Shown piece by piece: positions 12,801 to 23,960 of a DNA stretch of 64,000 bases; position 1 is the stretch's first letter, and every line of letters begins with the position of its first letter. Location of the stretch: NCBI GenBank assembly GCA_030549335.1, contig CM060194.1, forward strand, positions 37,527,171-37,591,170, given 5' to 3'. Below the pieces are notes generated by a model. That model saw nothing but the letters and a program-made list of their open reading frames with translations, had not been told where the DNA came from and ran no database searches. Source of the stretch: Pontederia crassipes (Eukaryota; Streptophyta; Magnoliopsida; Commelinales; Pontederiaceae). The position numbers and the translations under genes are program-made.

Positions 12801-13853
12801 CCTTTGTAAGGTTGGGTACAAGCCCTCGGCTACAGACACCTCACTTTTTATTTTTCGAACACCAATTGTCATTGCAAATGTATTAGTTTATGTTGATGAC
12901 TTAATTGTCACAGGCTCCTGCCCTCAATTTATTCAAACAACAATCCACCACCTGCAGCAAAAATTCATTGTCCGTGATCTTGGTAGCCTCCATTTTTTTC
13001 TTTGGAATAGAAGTTCTCCAACAACCAGATGAACTTTTACTATCACAGCAACAATATATTCGTAACATCCTTAAAAAATCTCAAATGTTAGATGCCAAGC
13101 ATGTTAAAAGTCCACTTGTTGTAGGCTTCCAGTTTCATGCTGCTGTCAAAACATTCTGCACTGATCCCCTGCTCTATCACCAAGTAGTGGGGCTCTGCAA
13201 TACCTCTCCCTTACATGACCTAATATTGCATATGCCGTCAACCAAGCGTCGCAGTTCATGCACTCACCTGAAGAACATTGGAAGGCCATCAAAAGAATCC
13301 TCCGCTATCTCAAAGCTACACATGACATTGGTCTCCTTATAATCGCTTCTCCAAATGCCTCACTTCATGCCTTTTCTGATGCTGATTGGGCAGACAATCC
13401 ACTTGATCGCAAGTCTATGGACGGATTCACCATCATTTTGGGACGAAACTTAATATCATGGGCAGCAAAGAAACAAAGAAGTATGTCGCGTTCTTCTATT
13501 GAAGCAGAATATAAAGTTCTTGGAGATGTGACAGCAGAACTAATTTGGCTACGTTCTCTCCTTTCTGAACTCGGCTACTGTACGCCACAAGCTCCCTTCC
13601 TATGGCGTGATAATGTTGGGGCGACGTATCTAATAGCAAATCTTGTCTTCCATGCTAGGACCAAACACGTCAAAATTGATTTTCACTTTGTCCGTGATGA
13701 AGTTGCACACAAATGGCTGCATGTTCGCTTCATTTCCACAAGAGACCAACTAGCTGATATAATGACCAAGTTCCTTTCAAGTATGCATTTTCAATTTCTT
13801 CGCGACAAACTCCATCTATTCAAGAGACCAGGCCGCACTTGAGGGGGCGTATT

Positions 13854-14039
13854 TGAACCAGTCACACTTCAGCAACAAACCAGATAACACTCTTAACAAA
13901 TAATAGTTGGACCTATTCTATTGTCATCTCATGGAGTATGCGATGTGCACGTCATGTTACAACTAATTCTGTACCCAGTAACGTTATAAATAACTCTTGT
14001 ATTGTATCATCACACTTCACTAAAGAATAATAACAGACA
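13854..14039 (+). repeat. Right LTR of the Copia element
   Basis: 186 bases from TTGAACCAGTC (a changed TG start) to AATAACAGACA. The five bases outside the two LTRs (GTTAT left, AGAAG right) do not match, so the target duplication has eroded or the ends are slightly misplaced. Confidence 0.9.
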
Positions 14040-14064
14040 AGAAGTTTCAAAAGTCATCCAAAGA

Positions 14065-14730
14065 ACATATGCAATCACCCCGCACTGCGTTATTTTGTGA
14101 AGTATCAAGTTATCGACCCTTGTGGCACAATCTTATATGAATGGTCAAGTTACCTAAAGTGTATAAGACATCTACATTTTCATTTTTGTACTTAAACTTA
14201 TCAAATTTGGACAATGATAATCTTGTAATACTAGGAACAAGTAAAACTGCACCTCCAGAGATTGTTCTCCACATCACGGGTCGCCAACCCAACTCCCTTA
14301 CCTATATATTAAGGATAAGTCTACCTGCACATCCCCAAGCCCATATACATTCTATGTTTCTACATAATGCAAGCAAACTTTCTAATCCTAGTTTCTTGTA
14401 TTGAACGTGGAGTGACATTGTTGATACTTCTCGTGCCCCGTTATTCTCGAAACGACTATTCGAATGTTAAGAACTCAAGCACCCTCATTGGTGCCTCAAC
14501 ACATTAGTGTCATGACTCTTTGAACACTCTCTATCATGTCTGTATTTGAAAGCTTATAAGAACAACTCTTGGCAAGTCGGTCTCGACCATAATACTTTTG
14601 TTGCTTATTCAAAACAAGCATAATTAGGTGTCCCCTCATGAGGTCCTACATAAAATGACCCGTGAGTCAAATGAGTAGGAGGGATAGGTTCGCGCGTGTC
14701 ATTGACATGAACCCACATAGGATAAAAGTG
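14065..14730 (+). repeat. Dispersed repeat of unknown type, copy A
   Basis: This segment and 23237-23960 share collinear blocks in the same orientation. One block has ATGCAAT near a CGCACTGCG / CTGCACTACG variant, AAGTTATC and ATGAATGGTCAA. A second has AACTCTTGGCAAGTCGGTCT against GACTCTCGGCATAGTCGTCT, CTCGACCATAA, and then AATGACCCGTGA. Neither copy has a coding motif. It could be LTR or other retroelement flank DNA; the family is not known to me. Confidence 0.65.
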
Positions 14731-16249
14731 TAGTGGGTAGCACCTTGCTCTCTACATTTGTAGTCATCCGATATAAAATCTATGGTGGATGAAATTGTAT
14801 GGTTCACTGTTACAAAATGTCTGGTTCAACAAAGGTGAGTGCTTGGTTTAGTTGAGATGAAACTCATGCAATGTCTCCTTCGTCTCGCCGCCACCATTGA
14901 AGACCCCTCGCTTCATCTTGCCATGCCATCATCGTTGAAATCGCTCGCCTTGTCATTGCCACTTCTCTTCTTGCATGATCGTCGCCACTCCTCTCATCCC
15001 CTCGCTGTTGAGGTCACATCGCCTCGCCCTATTGAACTGTGCTCGCCCTGCCGCAGAACCGCGCTTGGCCGCTTGCCTCGTCTACATATGTTTCTAATTT
15101 TCTCAAATCTATAAACTAAATAAATTGATCAAATTTCATAAAACAAACTTAACGTTATTGACTTTAGATAGTGACGTCCATCCACACGAGTAAAAAAATT
15201 CGGCTCCGAGATGAATTGATTATTCAAATGTCATGCATGCATCACAAAGCTCGTCACTTGTCGAAAACCAGTACACTCCATATGCTAAGGTGGGCCCTAT
15301 ATATTAATTAAAAGTTTGGGCAATTTACTATCCGCATTTTTTTCGGATGGTGTAGTTAATTTAATTAATGTGTGACTCCTATTTTTATATACGTGACGAG
15401 ATTAGGATGAAGCTCTAAGCAATCTTAAAACATTTAAGTAGAATTTGAATTTGATTTTTGTGTATGCAAAAATTTATGTTTAAAACATCAATAATCGTAA
15501 TTAGGCGTCCAATACAGAACGGTCATTAAATTAGATAGGATATCGTGATAGTATGCATAATTGTTAACATTAAAAAAATTGCTTCCGGATAAAAAAAAGT
15601 AAGTTAAGGTGATCTATAACGTGATTAATAAAAGCTCACAATAATTTTCATTTTATTCAAGTGCATGTCTATGTTATATACGGGCTGAAAAGAAAGAAGT
15701 CCTAAAGTTGAATCGAATCAATTGTCGACTTTATTGTCTAAATCAATCTAACTCTCGGTGGGACTGAGGACACTATATTTTTTTCTGAGAACGCCACAAG
15801 CAGCATAAATGATATGAGGTTATTTGAACATCATGTTGAACTGCACGCTGTGCAGGTTGATGGCACTCGGAAAAGAACGAATGGCTCCAACTCCATCTTC
15901 ACCAGCAGTACTAGTATAGGAAAGAAGTTTCCTGTTTAATAATTCACATTAAATTTGTATGAGTAGCCATGGAGTAATTACACGCAGAATTCATCTTGCC
16001 GCCAGTGAAAGAATACTACTACTACTACTACTATATATATATATATATTCTCTCGATATATTCCATGTACATGTATACATGTTGCATGGATGATATCGCA
16101 TCTACTTGACCAGTGCAGTTGTGTGAAGTGTGAGTCATGAGCCCCATGCAAGAATAAGGCACTGTTAGGTTGAATGCTCTGGGCATGGTCAAAGTAGGAA
16201 GTTTAATTCAGCTAATGAGATTTGTGTATTCTCACGTAAAGAACTATAC
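14731..16249. other. Spacer with a CTA/TA microsatellite
   Basis: No gene is recognised. A short (CTA)n run followed by (TA)n lies at about 16013-16050. Frames at 14839-15114 are rich in Ser, Leu and Arg but show no family motif. Confidence 0.5.
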
Positions 16250-16806
16250 ATAGAAGAGTACCCAGGGCTCAAGCGCATCCCCACGTAAAGAAGGACTGCT
16301 CGTAGCACCATGCGCCGATGCAGCGATGGCTGCTCCTCCCCCCACCGCCGGCTCGCCTCTTGTACACGACGGCCGTGAAGAAGCCGAAGGCAAAAGAGAC
16401 GATGGGGAGGGGATCTTCGTGACCACGATGTTGTGGTTCACACTGAAATGCTTCGTGCCGGTTCGCCGAACAGCTCGGTGGTGGCGGACACGGCGATGGA
16501 CGTGATCGCCCCCGATCATGATCCTATAACGGCACAAACTCAGTGCCGCTATATATCTCTGTGCCGCCGAGATCAACAAGGGCGCCGCCAGCAGCACCGA
16601 CAGGCTCGTCACGTCTTTTATGAGCGAGAACCACTTCAGGGCACGCTGGTTGACGCTCCCCAGCACGGCACAAACTCCGGTGGCCAGAGTGATGATGAAC
16701 ATCACGGTGAATGCGATGCCTGGTCCCCTTTTCTCCTTTGCCCAGGGACAGCCGGATGGAGGAATGGTACAACAACCACGGCGACCAGCATTGAGGAGGA
16801 GATAGC
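16250..16806 (-). pseudogene. NFD4-like / Nodulin-like gene fragment, middle and C-terminal parts
   Basis: The minus strand encodes FTVMFIITLATGVCAVLGS, then LKWFSLIKDVTSLSVLLAAP, and in shifted frames a FSVNHNIVVTKIP block and a CIGAWCYEQSFFTWG-like block. These are the characteristic middle and C-terminal stretches of plant Nodulin-like MFS proteins: the VNHN membrane segment and the Cys-X-Gly...CY.TF..WG end. The region between the two parts is shortened, frames change, and the N-terminal half is missing. A copy of the intact gene's upstream flank lies 1.3 kb further along at 18090-18213 in matching orientation. This is therefore a collapsed duplicate of the gene at the left window edge or of a close paralogue. 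Its first 145 bases form one arm of an inverted repeat. Confidence 0.85.
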
Positions 16807-16962
16807 TTTTTGCTTCGTGCGACTATCTCCTCCTTAATGCTGTCGCACCCATGCCGGTCGTTGCATCATTCCTCCGTCCGGCTGTCCCTGCGGCGAAAGA
16901 GAAAAGGAGACCAGGCATCGCGTTCGTAGTCATCACTCCAGCCACCGGAGTTTGTGCCATGC
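16662..16962. repeat. Inverted repeat (foldback) made of two NFD4-like fragments
   Basis: The left arm, 16662-16806, is the reverse complement of the right arm, 16821-16962, with about 14 bases of loop between. By eye about 85 percent of paired positions agree outside small gaps; perfect blocks include GGCACAAACTCCGGTGG, GCGATGCCTGG, AGGGACAGCCGGA and AGGAGGAGATAG. Both arms encode the same family stretch: the left on minus; the right on plus, as DYLLLNAVAPMPVVASFL and then RRPGIAFVVITPATGVC. So two non-identical gene fragments lie head to head. A transcript from either strand would fold into a long imperfect hairpin. Confidence 0.85.
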
Positions 16963-18089
16963 TAAGACCTTATATGAAAGAAGATTTATCTAGGTGTATA
17001 CACAAACAACACTTCATTAAGGCTGTTGAGAAACAGGTATGGTGTGATCAGCAGCGGAATGGGTGCATGTATTGATAAGTTTGCCATGACAGTTTGAAAG
17101 TCATGCTCGAAGGTCGTCAGTTCGAAACTCCATACTTTCCTATTTATTGTAACAATTTTTATTTTAGTTTATAAATAAATACAATTTATGCTATTACCAT
17201 AATAAATAGTATGACCCACATTCTATGATAAAATACTTTTTCTCTCTTAAATTATATATTTATTCTTATTATAGTTTTTATAAATTATTACTATGGTGCA
17301 TAATAAGCTATAACAATATATTTATAATTATCTTTTTTCTCAAGTAGCTTATTTATTCTTACTATATTTTGTATAGAGTATTATTGTAAAGAAATACAAT
17401 TAAATTATATATTATTCTTATTACCTTTTATTTCTTAATATTATGTATAGAGTATTATTGTATTGCATAATAAAATTGAACAATATATTTATGGTTATAT
17501 TTATCTCAACTAGCTTAAATTATATGATATCACAACAAATATCATTTATTTGTATTATTTATATCATTAGGAATGCTAACACATGGTCTTTATTGTTTTT
17601 AGTTTCATAACATATATACTTTTTTTTTACCATAATAAATAATCTGGAACACATTATACAAATTATCATGAAGATATTATTTCTCTTTTTTAATTATGCA
17701 TTTCTTCTTATTGCACTTTTTATATAAGAGTATCATTGTATTGAATGACAAAATAGAATAATATATTTGATCATTATATTTTATTTAAATTAGATTAAAT
17801 TATAATATTTTATGATAAATATAATTTATTTGTATTATTGATATCATTAAGAGAATATATTTCATTATCATACACTTGATCCTGATTTTCTAACATCATT
17901 TCATGCTTAAAATGTACATTATCTTTTTTTATTTAGAACTAAAGTCCATATGATTTTGACCATTAAAATTATTAAGTTTTAACATTTTAATTGAAAATTT
18001 ACAGTAATTTTATAACTTATATTAATATAAAAATTAAACTTTTTAATATTATTTGTGAACCCAGTCAACTTTGGGTCTGGCTCCACGAG
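16963..18089. other. AT-rich stretch without a gene
   Basis: From about 17140 the DNA is overwhelmingly A and T with many TTAT/ATAA runs and repeated wording such as ATAGAGTATTATTGTA. No gene or terminal repeats were recognised. Confidence 0.55.
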
Positions 18090-18213
18090 TGAGTGTAGTT
18101 CAAATGGTTTGTGTTTTTATGGAGGAAATGATGGTGATGCTTATATTGGCGAAGATCAAAGCAATTGTGGTTGGGAAATAAATATGTGGTTTCTTTTTTG
18201 CCATTAGGAAGAT
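18090..18213 (-). repeat. Second copy of the NFD4-like gene 5' flank
   Basis: A diverged but collinear copy of 213-345, containing GTTCAAATGGTTTGTGT and TATGGAGGAAATGATGG. It stands alone in AT-rich DNA and lies, on the minus strand, upstream of the NFD4-like fragments at 16250-16806. That is the same order as in the parent gene. Confidence 0.8.
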
Positions 18214-20239
18214 ACTAGCATATTGCCCCACATATTATATAAATAAAATTCATATTTATAAAATATAAATAATTTCATTGTATATTTATGTTTTAAATAA
18301 ATATGAAAGTATAAAAGATAATTGTTCCAAATAAATGTAATAATCATGTTTATGTTTTAGATTTTTTTCCTGTAATTAATTATCTAAATGTATGTGATAT
18401 GGCTAGTTTGTAGGATCGATTGTTACATGTTACAATAACAATATTTTTTTTTGTAGCTAGTTTCGTTATAATTCATAATTTACATATTATATATCCTCAA
18501 TTATCTTATTAGATTATGTTAAATAAATAATATAGTAGATATTGATAACAAATTTTGGTTCTCTTGTGTTAAAACTAGTTAATTATAAATAAATAAATAA
18601 TAAACGTGAGATTATCAATAATTAACAATTTGACAAATTCAAACCAATAAATCAATTAATCATCTTTGAGAAAATATATTGGAATTTATGAATATAAGAA
18701 ATAATGTGGTTGTCAATTTGATAAATGAAAATAGAAGTTAAGATAATACATTTGTGGTTATAAATATATAAATTATAACAAAGAATACCAACTAGACATA
18801 GCAAAAAAAGTTTATGATATTATATTTATTGTTATAAATTTTAAATTATAATTAAGAAATGTGATATATGAGTTAGTTAAAATTAGATAAAGACAAACAC
18901 AAATTAAAATAATTTATTTTTCATCCTAAAACTATTTATCTTAGGACTTCTTTCATTTTAATATATGAAATATATAACTGAGTATATTATGCCACATGTC
19001 ACAATCTAATCATCCATAAATATATTTTTTAGCAAATAATTTAAATATTTATATGATATAATTACTTTATTGGATTCAACAGTTATATATTATTCTAGGA
19101 ATATATCTTTTGGCAATAGTACGTATATTGTTATAATTATTTTATTAACATTTTAGTTTCATTAGATTATAACAAATTATAAAAAAAATAAAATGATGTT
19201 TCTTAAAAAATTATACAATCTTGTCTTGACACTATCTATCCTATGACTTATTTTCTTTTAATATTGCATATGTATGTATGTATGTATAATGGGGGGTTTA
19301 CACATGTCAAGTAATTGAACGGTTGACATGCCTTGTCAAAACCACTACAAAGCCGTTTGGGGAGAAAAATCCAAACTTCACGGCCACCCACCCGATAAAC
19401 CCCTATTGCCCAATTAACACGACATCAATGATCCATCTTCTTGGCGATCTATTGTGGCCGCAATATTATCATCAACGCTTAGTTTTCTCGTCGATCATGA
19501 TGCAATTTTTCTATAGAGTAGAAAAAGATGACAAGTATATCGATCTCACAAGTAGTAAAATATTTAAAAGATATCCATCTCACGAAGACTTTTATTTTTT
19601 TTAATCTTACTAGATGAGAATTTTTAAGAGAAATGAATTGTAGAAATTAACCAGAGAGAGAAATAAGAAGCAGATCCAACAAGTGAAGGGAAAAATATCA
19701 AATAGGAGAAATGCTGAATTTAATAAGCATTTCTCTTCATTTAATTTAAATAAGAAAATTATATCTGATGGAAATAATTGAAAAAAAAATTACAGAGTCT
19801 AACTACATCATTCTTCAAATATTTATGGATAAAACATAGAGTAATTCAATTCATCTCAAACACTTCTCAACCGAGTAAGTTAAGTCCACACCTCTCTAAA
19901 TCTCACTGAGTGGATAGGGAAGAGATATGAGATGCTAAAGAGGATTATATTCTTAAGAAAAAACACAACATCCATATTCATATAAGAGAAACAATCTTTT
20001 ATTGAAATAACAGTGAAGTTCAACAAAGTAAAACCAATTGAAAAAGACTATTCCATCGTTAGAGAGTTATCATAATACAAATATTAGAGTACAAAAGATA
20101 AACAAGAAAATAGAATTCTAAAACTTGAAATGTGACTCTAAACAAAGTAGCCACAAGACTCTCCTTTTGGAAGTGGATGTTTTCCTTTGATGCTTTTGTG
20201 TGGTGGAAGGATAGCCTTTTTATAGAATGGGTCACCCAA
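18214..20239. other. AT-rich desert
   Basis: The part to about 19280 is extremely AT-rich and ends in a short (TATG)n run at 19265-19285. The rest is balanced to AT-rich with no coding motif. A small frame at 19323-19604 has no recognised relatives. Confidence 0.5.
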
Positions 20240-22960
20240 AAATTTGGAAAACAACACAAACCGTGTCACGGGCCGTGTTGATTAATATTCTGATTACACG
20301 ACACCCATCTCGACATGACGTATCTAGCGATATAAATAGCATGGACCGTGTTTTAGGGACACGGCTCGTGTTGATTAGTGCTTCGATTACACGGTCCTCT
20401 CTTTAGTGCATCAAATCTAGTGATATTAGTAACACGGACCATGTGATAGATGACACAGGTCATGTTAGATAGTGAAATTGTGGCACTAGTGACTTATAAT
20501 CTCCATCGGACATGGACCATTTTTCCTGTGACACAGTCCGTGTTGCTCATGGTTCAGCATGATTTCCTCATGCTCCGTGTTAATAAGCTTCGGCAAACAA
20601 GGCCCGTGTACGCAGGCCATTTTCTTCTCCTGACAAGTAAATTTCGTAAAAATCACATAATTCAAAGGAAAATAAGATTTCCAAAAAATGTCAAAAAAAT
20701 TGATGCATGCTTTATTCAATTTTAACTTATTAAAGTGTAAATAATATGTAAAAATGAGCATGCATCACAATCCCCCAAGTTTGAATATTTACTTGCCCTC
20801 AAGTAAAATTCAAGACAAGATATGATTCTCATCAATTTACTAATATTTTTCTCTTCTCATTGTTTATTTTTCACATATCGCCAAAGTATCTCTTCTATCA
20901 TTGCTTCAAAGAATATATGATACTAAGACATTTTTAAATCAATAAACAGTTAGTCGCGAATATATAGATAAAAGAAGTCTTAATGTTGAAATTATAAATA
21001 CAAGATGAGCTTTTCTTTTCTTTCTTTTTTCGTGTGTTTCTACTTCTTTCTCAAAGCGGTTCATGTAACAGGTTTTCGATCGACGAATTGCAAATCAGTT
21101 GGCCTTAGGTTGTCAGGCAAGAATACCTTATGGATTTAACAGCCCGAACACACAAATGTGCCAGAGATAACACTTTTTATTTTATTCAACTTCTTTGGAA
21201 TTTTTTTGCTCAACAAATATTTAGAAATTTCAATAAGAAAACTACTTTTGTCAAAATCGAGAAAAGACTAAGAATAGAGATCGTCAAAGCAAAATAATTC
21301 GATTCAACTCCAACTATTTTTTCGAAAAATCCTAGGGTGATAAATGAAAAAAAAACACTTTGATAAAGAATTCCATAAGCAAAGAGATGTTCTTGAAACC
21401 TTCGATTAAGAACAAGGAAATATAAAAAATTTGAAAGTAGTGAGGAAAGAGAGATTTTCCTTCTTTTTTTTTCAAAGTTTTGAAAATAAACTATTATCAT
21501 GATGCAAGAAACATGAAATGCATGCAACCCTCGAACTTGAAAGAAACACTGTCTCAGTGTTCAACCAGTCAGACGAGTTTACGTACATCAAAATAGCCAA
21601 AGGACACAATAAAAGAGTAAGAGTGAAAAATACAACCTGCTAATCAAGCTTAGGTGGAGGTGGCGGAGGAGGAGGTCCAAAAGTGCTAACATCCGGATAT
21701 GTAGGACTCTGGTTCTGCTTATCTAATGAACATCTTGATGCGACGCTCTACAAGGCGATGAAGTAGTGCTCGATCCTCTTGGGCTGCAACCTACATGCGG
21801 TCCAATTGATCAATCATTAGTAGATGGTACCGTGTCTAATCAGTTCTTATAGCATCCATCTGTGTCTTCCAAGGAGAAAAGTCAAAATCCATAGAAGAAG
21901 GAGCTAATGTAGGAGAGGATGAGTAATATCTCTGAGTCGTCTGTGGGGCCTGTGAGGGTCCTGCACCATCATGTGATGGCTGAGGTACTGGCTCGTCCTC
22001 AAGTGGTTACTCAGTGTCAAGTTGAATGATCAATGGCGGAAAATATAAACAGTTAGCCCTGTCAAAAGGTGTAACTCTAGCCCGATTTGCACATGGAATC
22101 TTGTCGGATATGCCTCTAAAAGTGAAGAAATAATTATTATTTCTAATTGTAATGAGCCTCATATGAACTACCTTGCCTTGATCAAGGAATGGAGCATTTT
22201 TAACCACATCGCATTCTAAGTATAAATTATAGTGTGTGCAATGGGTGTGATCAAACCTCCGATGACAATGCGCTCTTTCTTCTTCCTGGAATGCTTCTTA
22301 AAGTTATGAGCTAAATATGCTTTAACATTGATCTGCACATTTTCAATCATGGCTCATAAAAGGAGAAGTATTATTTCATTAACAGCTCCTTCGCTATCTC
22401 CTCTTTCACAAATAGTGTTAGATAAAATTCGATGCATATAACGAAATATTGGATTCTGAATCTGACTTGCTTTAATATGGCTAAGTTTATATGATTCTCG
22501 CCGGTGATGACATACCAGAAGGATGTAGCGTTAAAAGTTGAGGTGTCAGAGGTGTTCTCAATTACTGGCAGATTGTAGAAATCACATAATTTAGACATAG
22601 TAATGGTGTAGTCATCATTGTACATCCTAAAAAGCATTTGTTCAAGTGATTCTCCTGCAAAACTTGTGTGTGTCATCTGAAATGAGCTCAAAAATTCTAA
22701 AGCAACTCAATCATATGTCGGCCAATTTTTCAGTATAAACTCTTCCATCCCTATGCGTCCAAAAAGAATCTGAATATCATCAGTAATGTTAGTATCATGC
22801 ATGAAATAAGAACAAACAAATTTAGTGGCCAATGATTCCATTCGAGAGAGCCTCGTTAAGGCTTGAGCATGATCTCCATCTCTGTAATCAACATATGGAT
22901 GTTTTGAAACCATGGTAGGCTCGGGTGCGCATCCAACCCAACCTCTTCAAAATTCATGTC
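20240..22960 (-). mobile_element. Athila-like Ty3/gypsy remnant
   Basis: The minus-strand frames at about 22913-22371 read DDIQILFGRIGMEEFILKNW, then a SSFQMTHTSF segment and NDDYTITMSKLCDFYNLP. This wording is typical of the ORF1-like protein of Athila-type plant retroelements. To its left, 20260-20620 has repeated CACGG / CCGTGT motifs and the phrase CCCCCAAGTTTGAATATT with TTGCCCTCAAGTAAA, familiar from regions bordering such elements. No pol domain and no paired LTRs were found, and the ends are approximate. It is an old, heavily broken fossil. Confidence 0.6.
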
Positions 22961-23236
22961 CACGGTGCGGGGTGCATCCATTGGATAAAAACATTATTCT
23001 TAAATAATACTTTTACCTATATTGATTGTTTCCATTTTTTAAATATTTCTATTGCATTATTAATGTAAGGACAAAAAAATGTTTCAAAATTAAATTTAAT
23101 AATATTTGGATTAGGTTTAACGAATTTATGCCTCTCTTCTCCGTGTCACGGAGCGATTTCCCGTGACATCAAGCACGAAGTCTTACGGCACCAGTGCCAC
23201 TCAACTTAAAGCTTTCAGCTGTTCGGCGCTGAAATT

Positions 23237-23960
23237 ATGGAACACATGCAATTGCCCTGCACTACGTAATATTACGTAGTACCAAGTTATCCGCTCTTAG
23301 GGTATTTATCTTGTAAGGTCATCCTTATGAATGGTCAAATTATGTGGTGTTACCCATAGGGTATGTTTTTTTCATCTTTAGTATGTAATAAGACTCATAT
23401 ATCTACCGTACACTGGGAGAAGTTCACTAGTGTCTTTTGAGGCCCAGATGTATGTTATGTTTTATCATATTCAATACAAGCAAGTTTTCCTTTAATTCTA
23501 GTGTCATGACCTTGAGCGTGGGGTGGCAACCCACATCGGTGTCTCTTCGTGGCGTTTCATGATTCCTCGGTTGCCCCTTCGGTCTTTATGCATCCACGAG
23601 CCTGCATTAGTGCCACAACATGCTAATTCCATGGACCTATGGTAAGTAGTTCAACACTCTAGTTATGTCCATAATCGAATGCCTATAAGAAAGACTCTCG
23701 GCATAGTCGTCTCGACCATAAAACTTTCGTTGCTATTTAAAATAAGCTTTGCTAGGTGTCAATTCGTATAGTCGTCGCACGAGATTTAGTGTCCGAGAAT
23801 GACCCGTGACACACACGAGGTGCTCCCTGAATGCCTCGATCGCTTGGTGTATCAACTCACAGTATGGGGAGCAGTCCCATCGGGTCCAAAAGCAAGTGTA
23901 ACACTTGAAGCACCCGTAGTCGAGTCGAACAATGACTGACCATGCCGCAACTCTTCTGCA
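23237..23960 (+). repeat. Dispersed repeat of unknown type, copy B
   Basis: Collinear partner of 14065-14730 in the same orientation. It contains a near-palindromic ACGTAATATTACGT at about 23264 that copy A lacks, and it ends with a doubled CGATCCTCCGATGGT / GATCCTCCGATGGT near 23968-23997. No coding motif is visible. Confidence 0.65.

Larger units (their letters stand above)
9682..14039 (+). mobile_element. Ty1/Copia LTR retrotransposon, Ale-like, old and broken
   Basis: A 4.36-kb element with two short direct LTRs. Parts in order: gag with a CCHC knuckle, CPICGNAGHSPYNC, at about 10663-10704; integrase with LELLFVNVWGPAPMQSSNG and LQTDRGGE at about 11350-11570; reverse transcriptase with YGLKQVAHAWFH and YVDDLIVTG at about 12740-12915; and RNase H with [30 protein letters not shown] and [15 protein letters not shown] at about 13370-13700. 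A purine-rich tract (GAGGGGGCG) precedes the right LTR. Pol order integrase before RT defines Copia; short LTRs and the RNase H wording suggest the Ale group. By eye the two LTRs differ at about 15 percent of positions, which at usual plant LTR rates means several million years. The interior has well over ten breaks, so it is a fossil. Confidence 0.93.
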
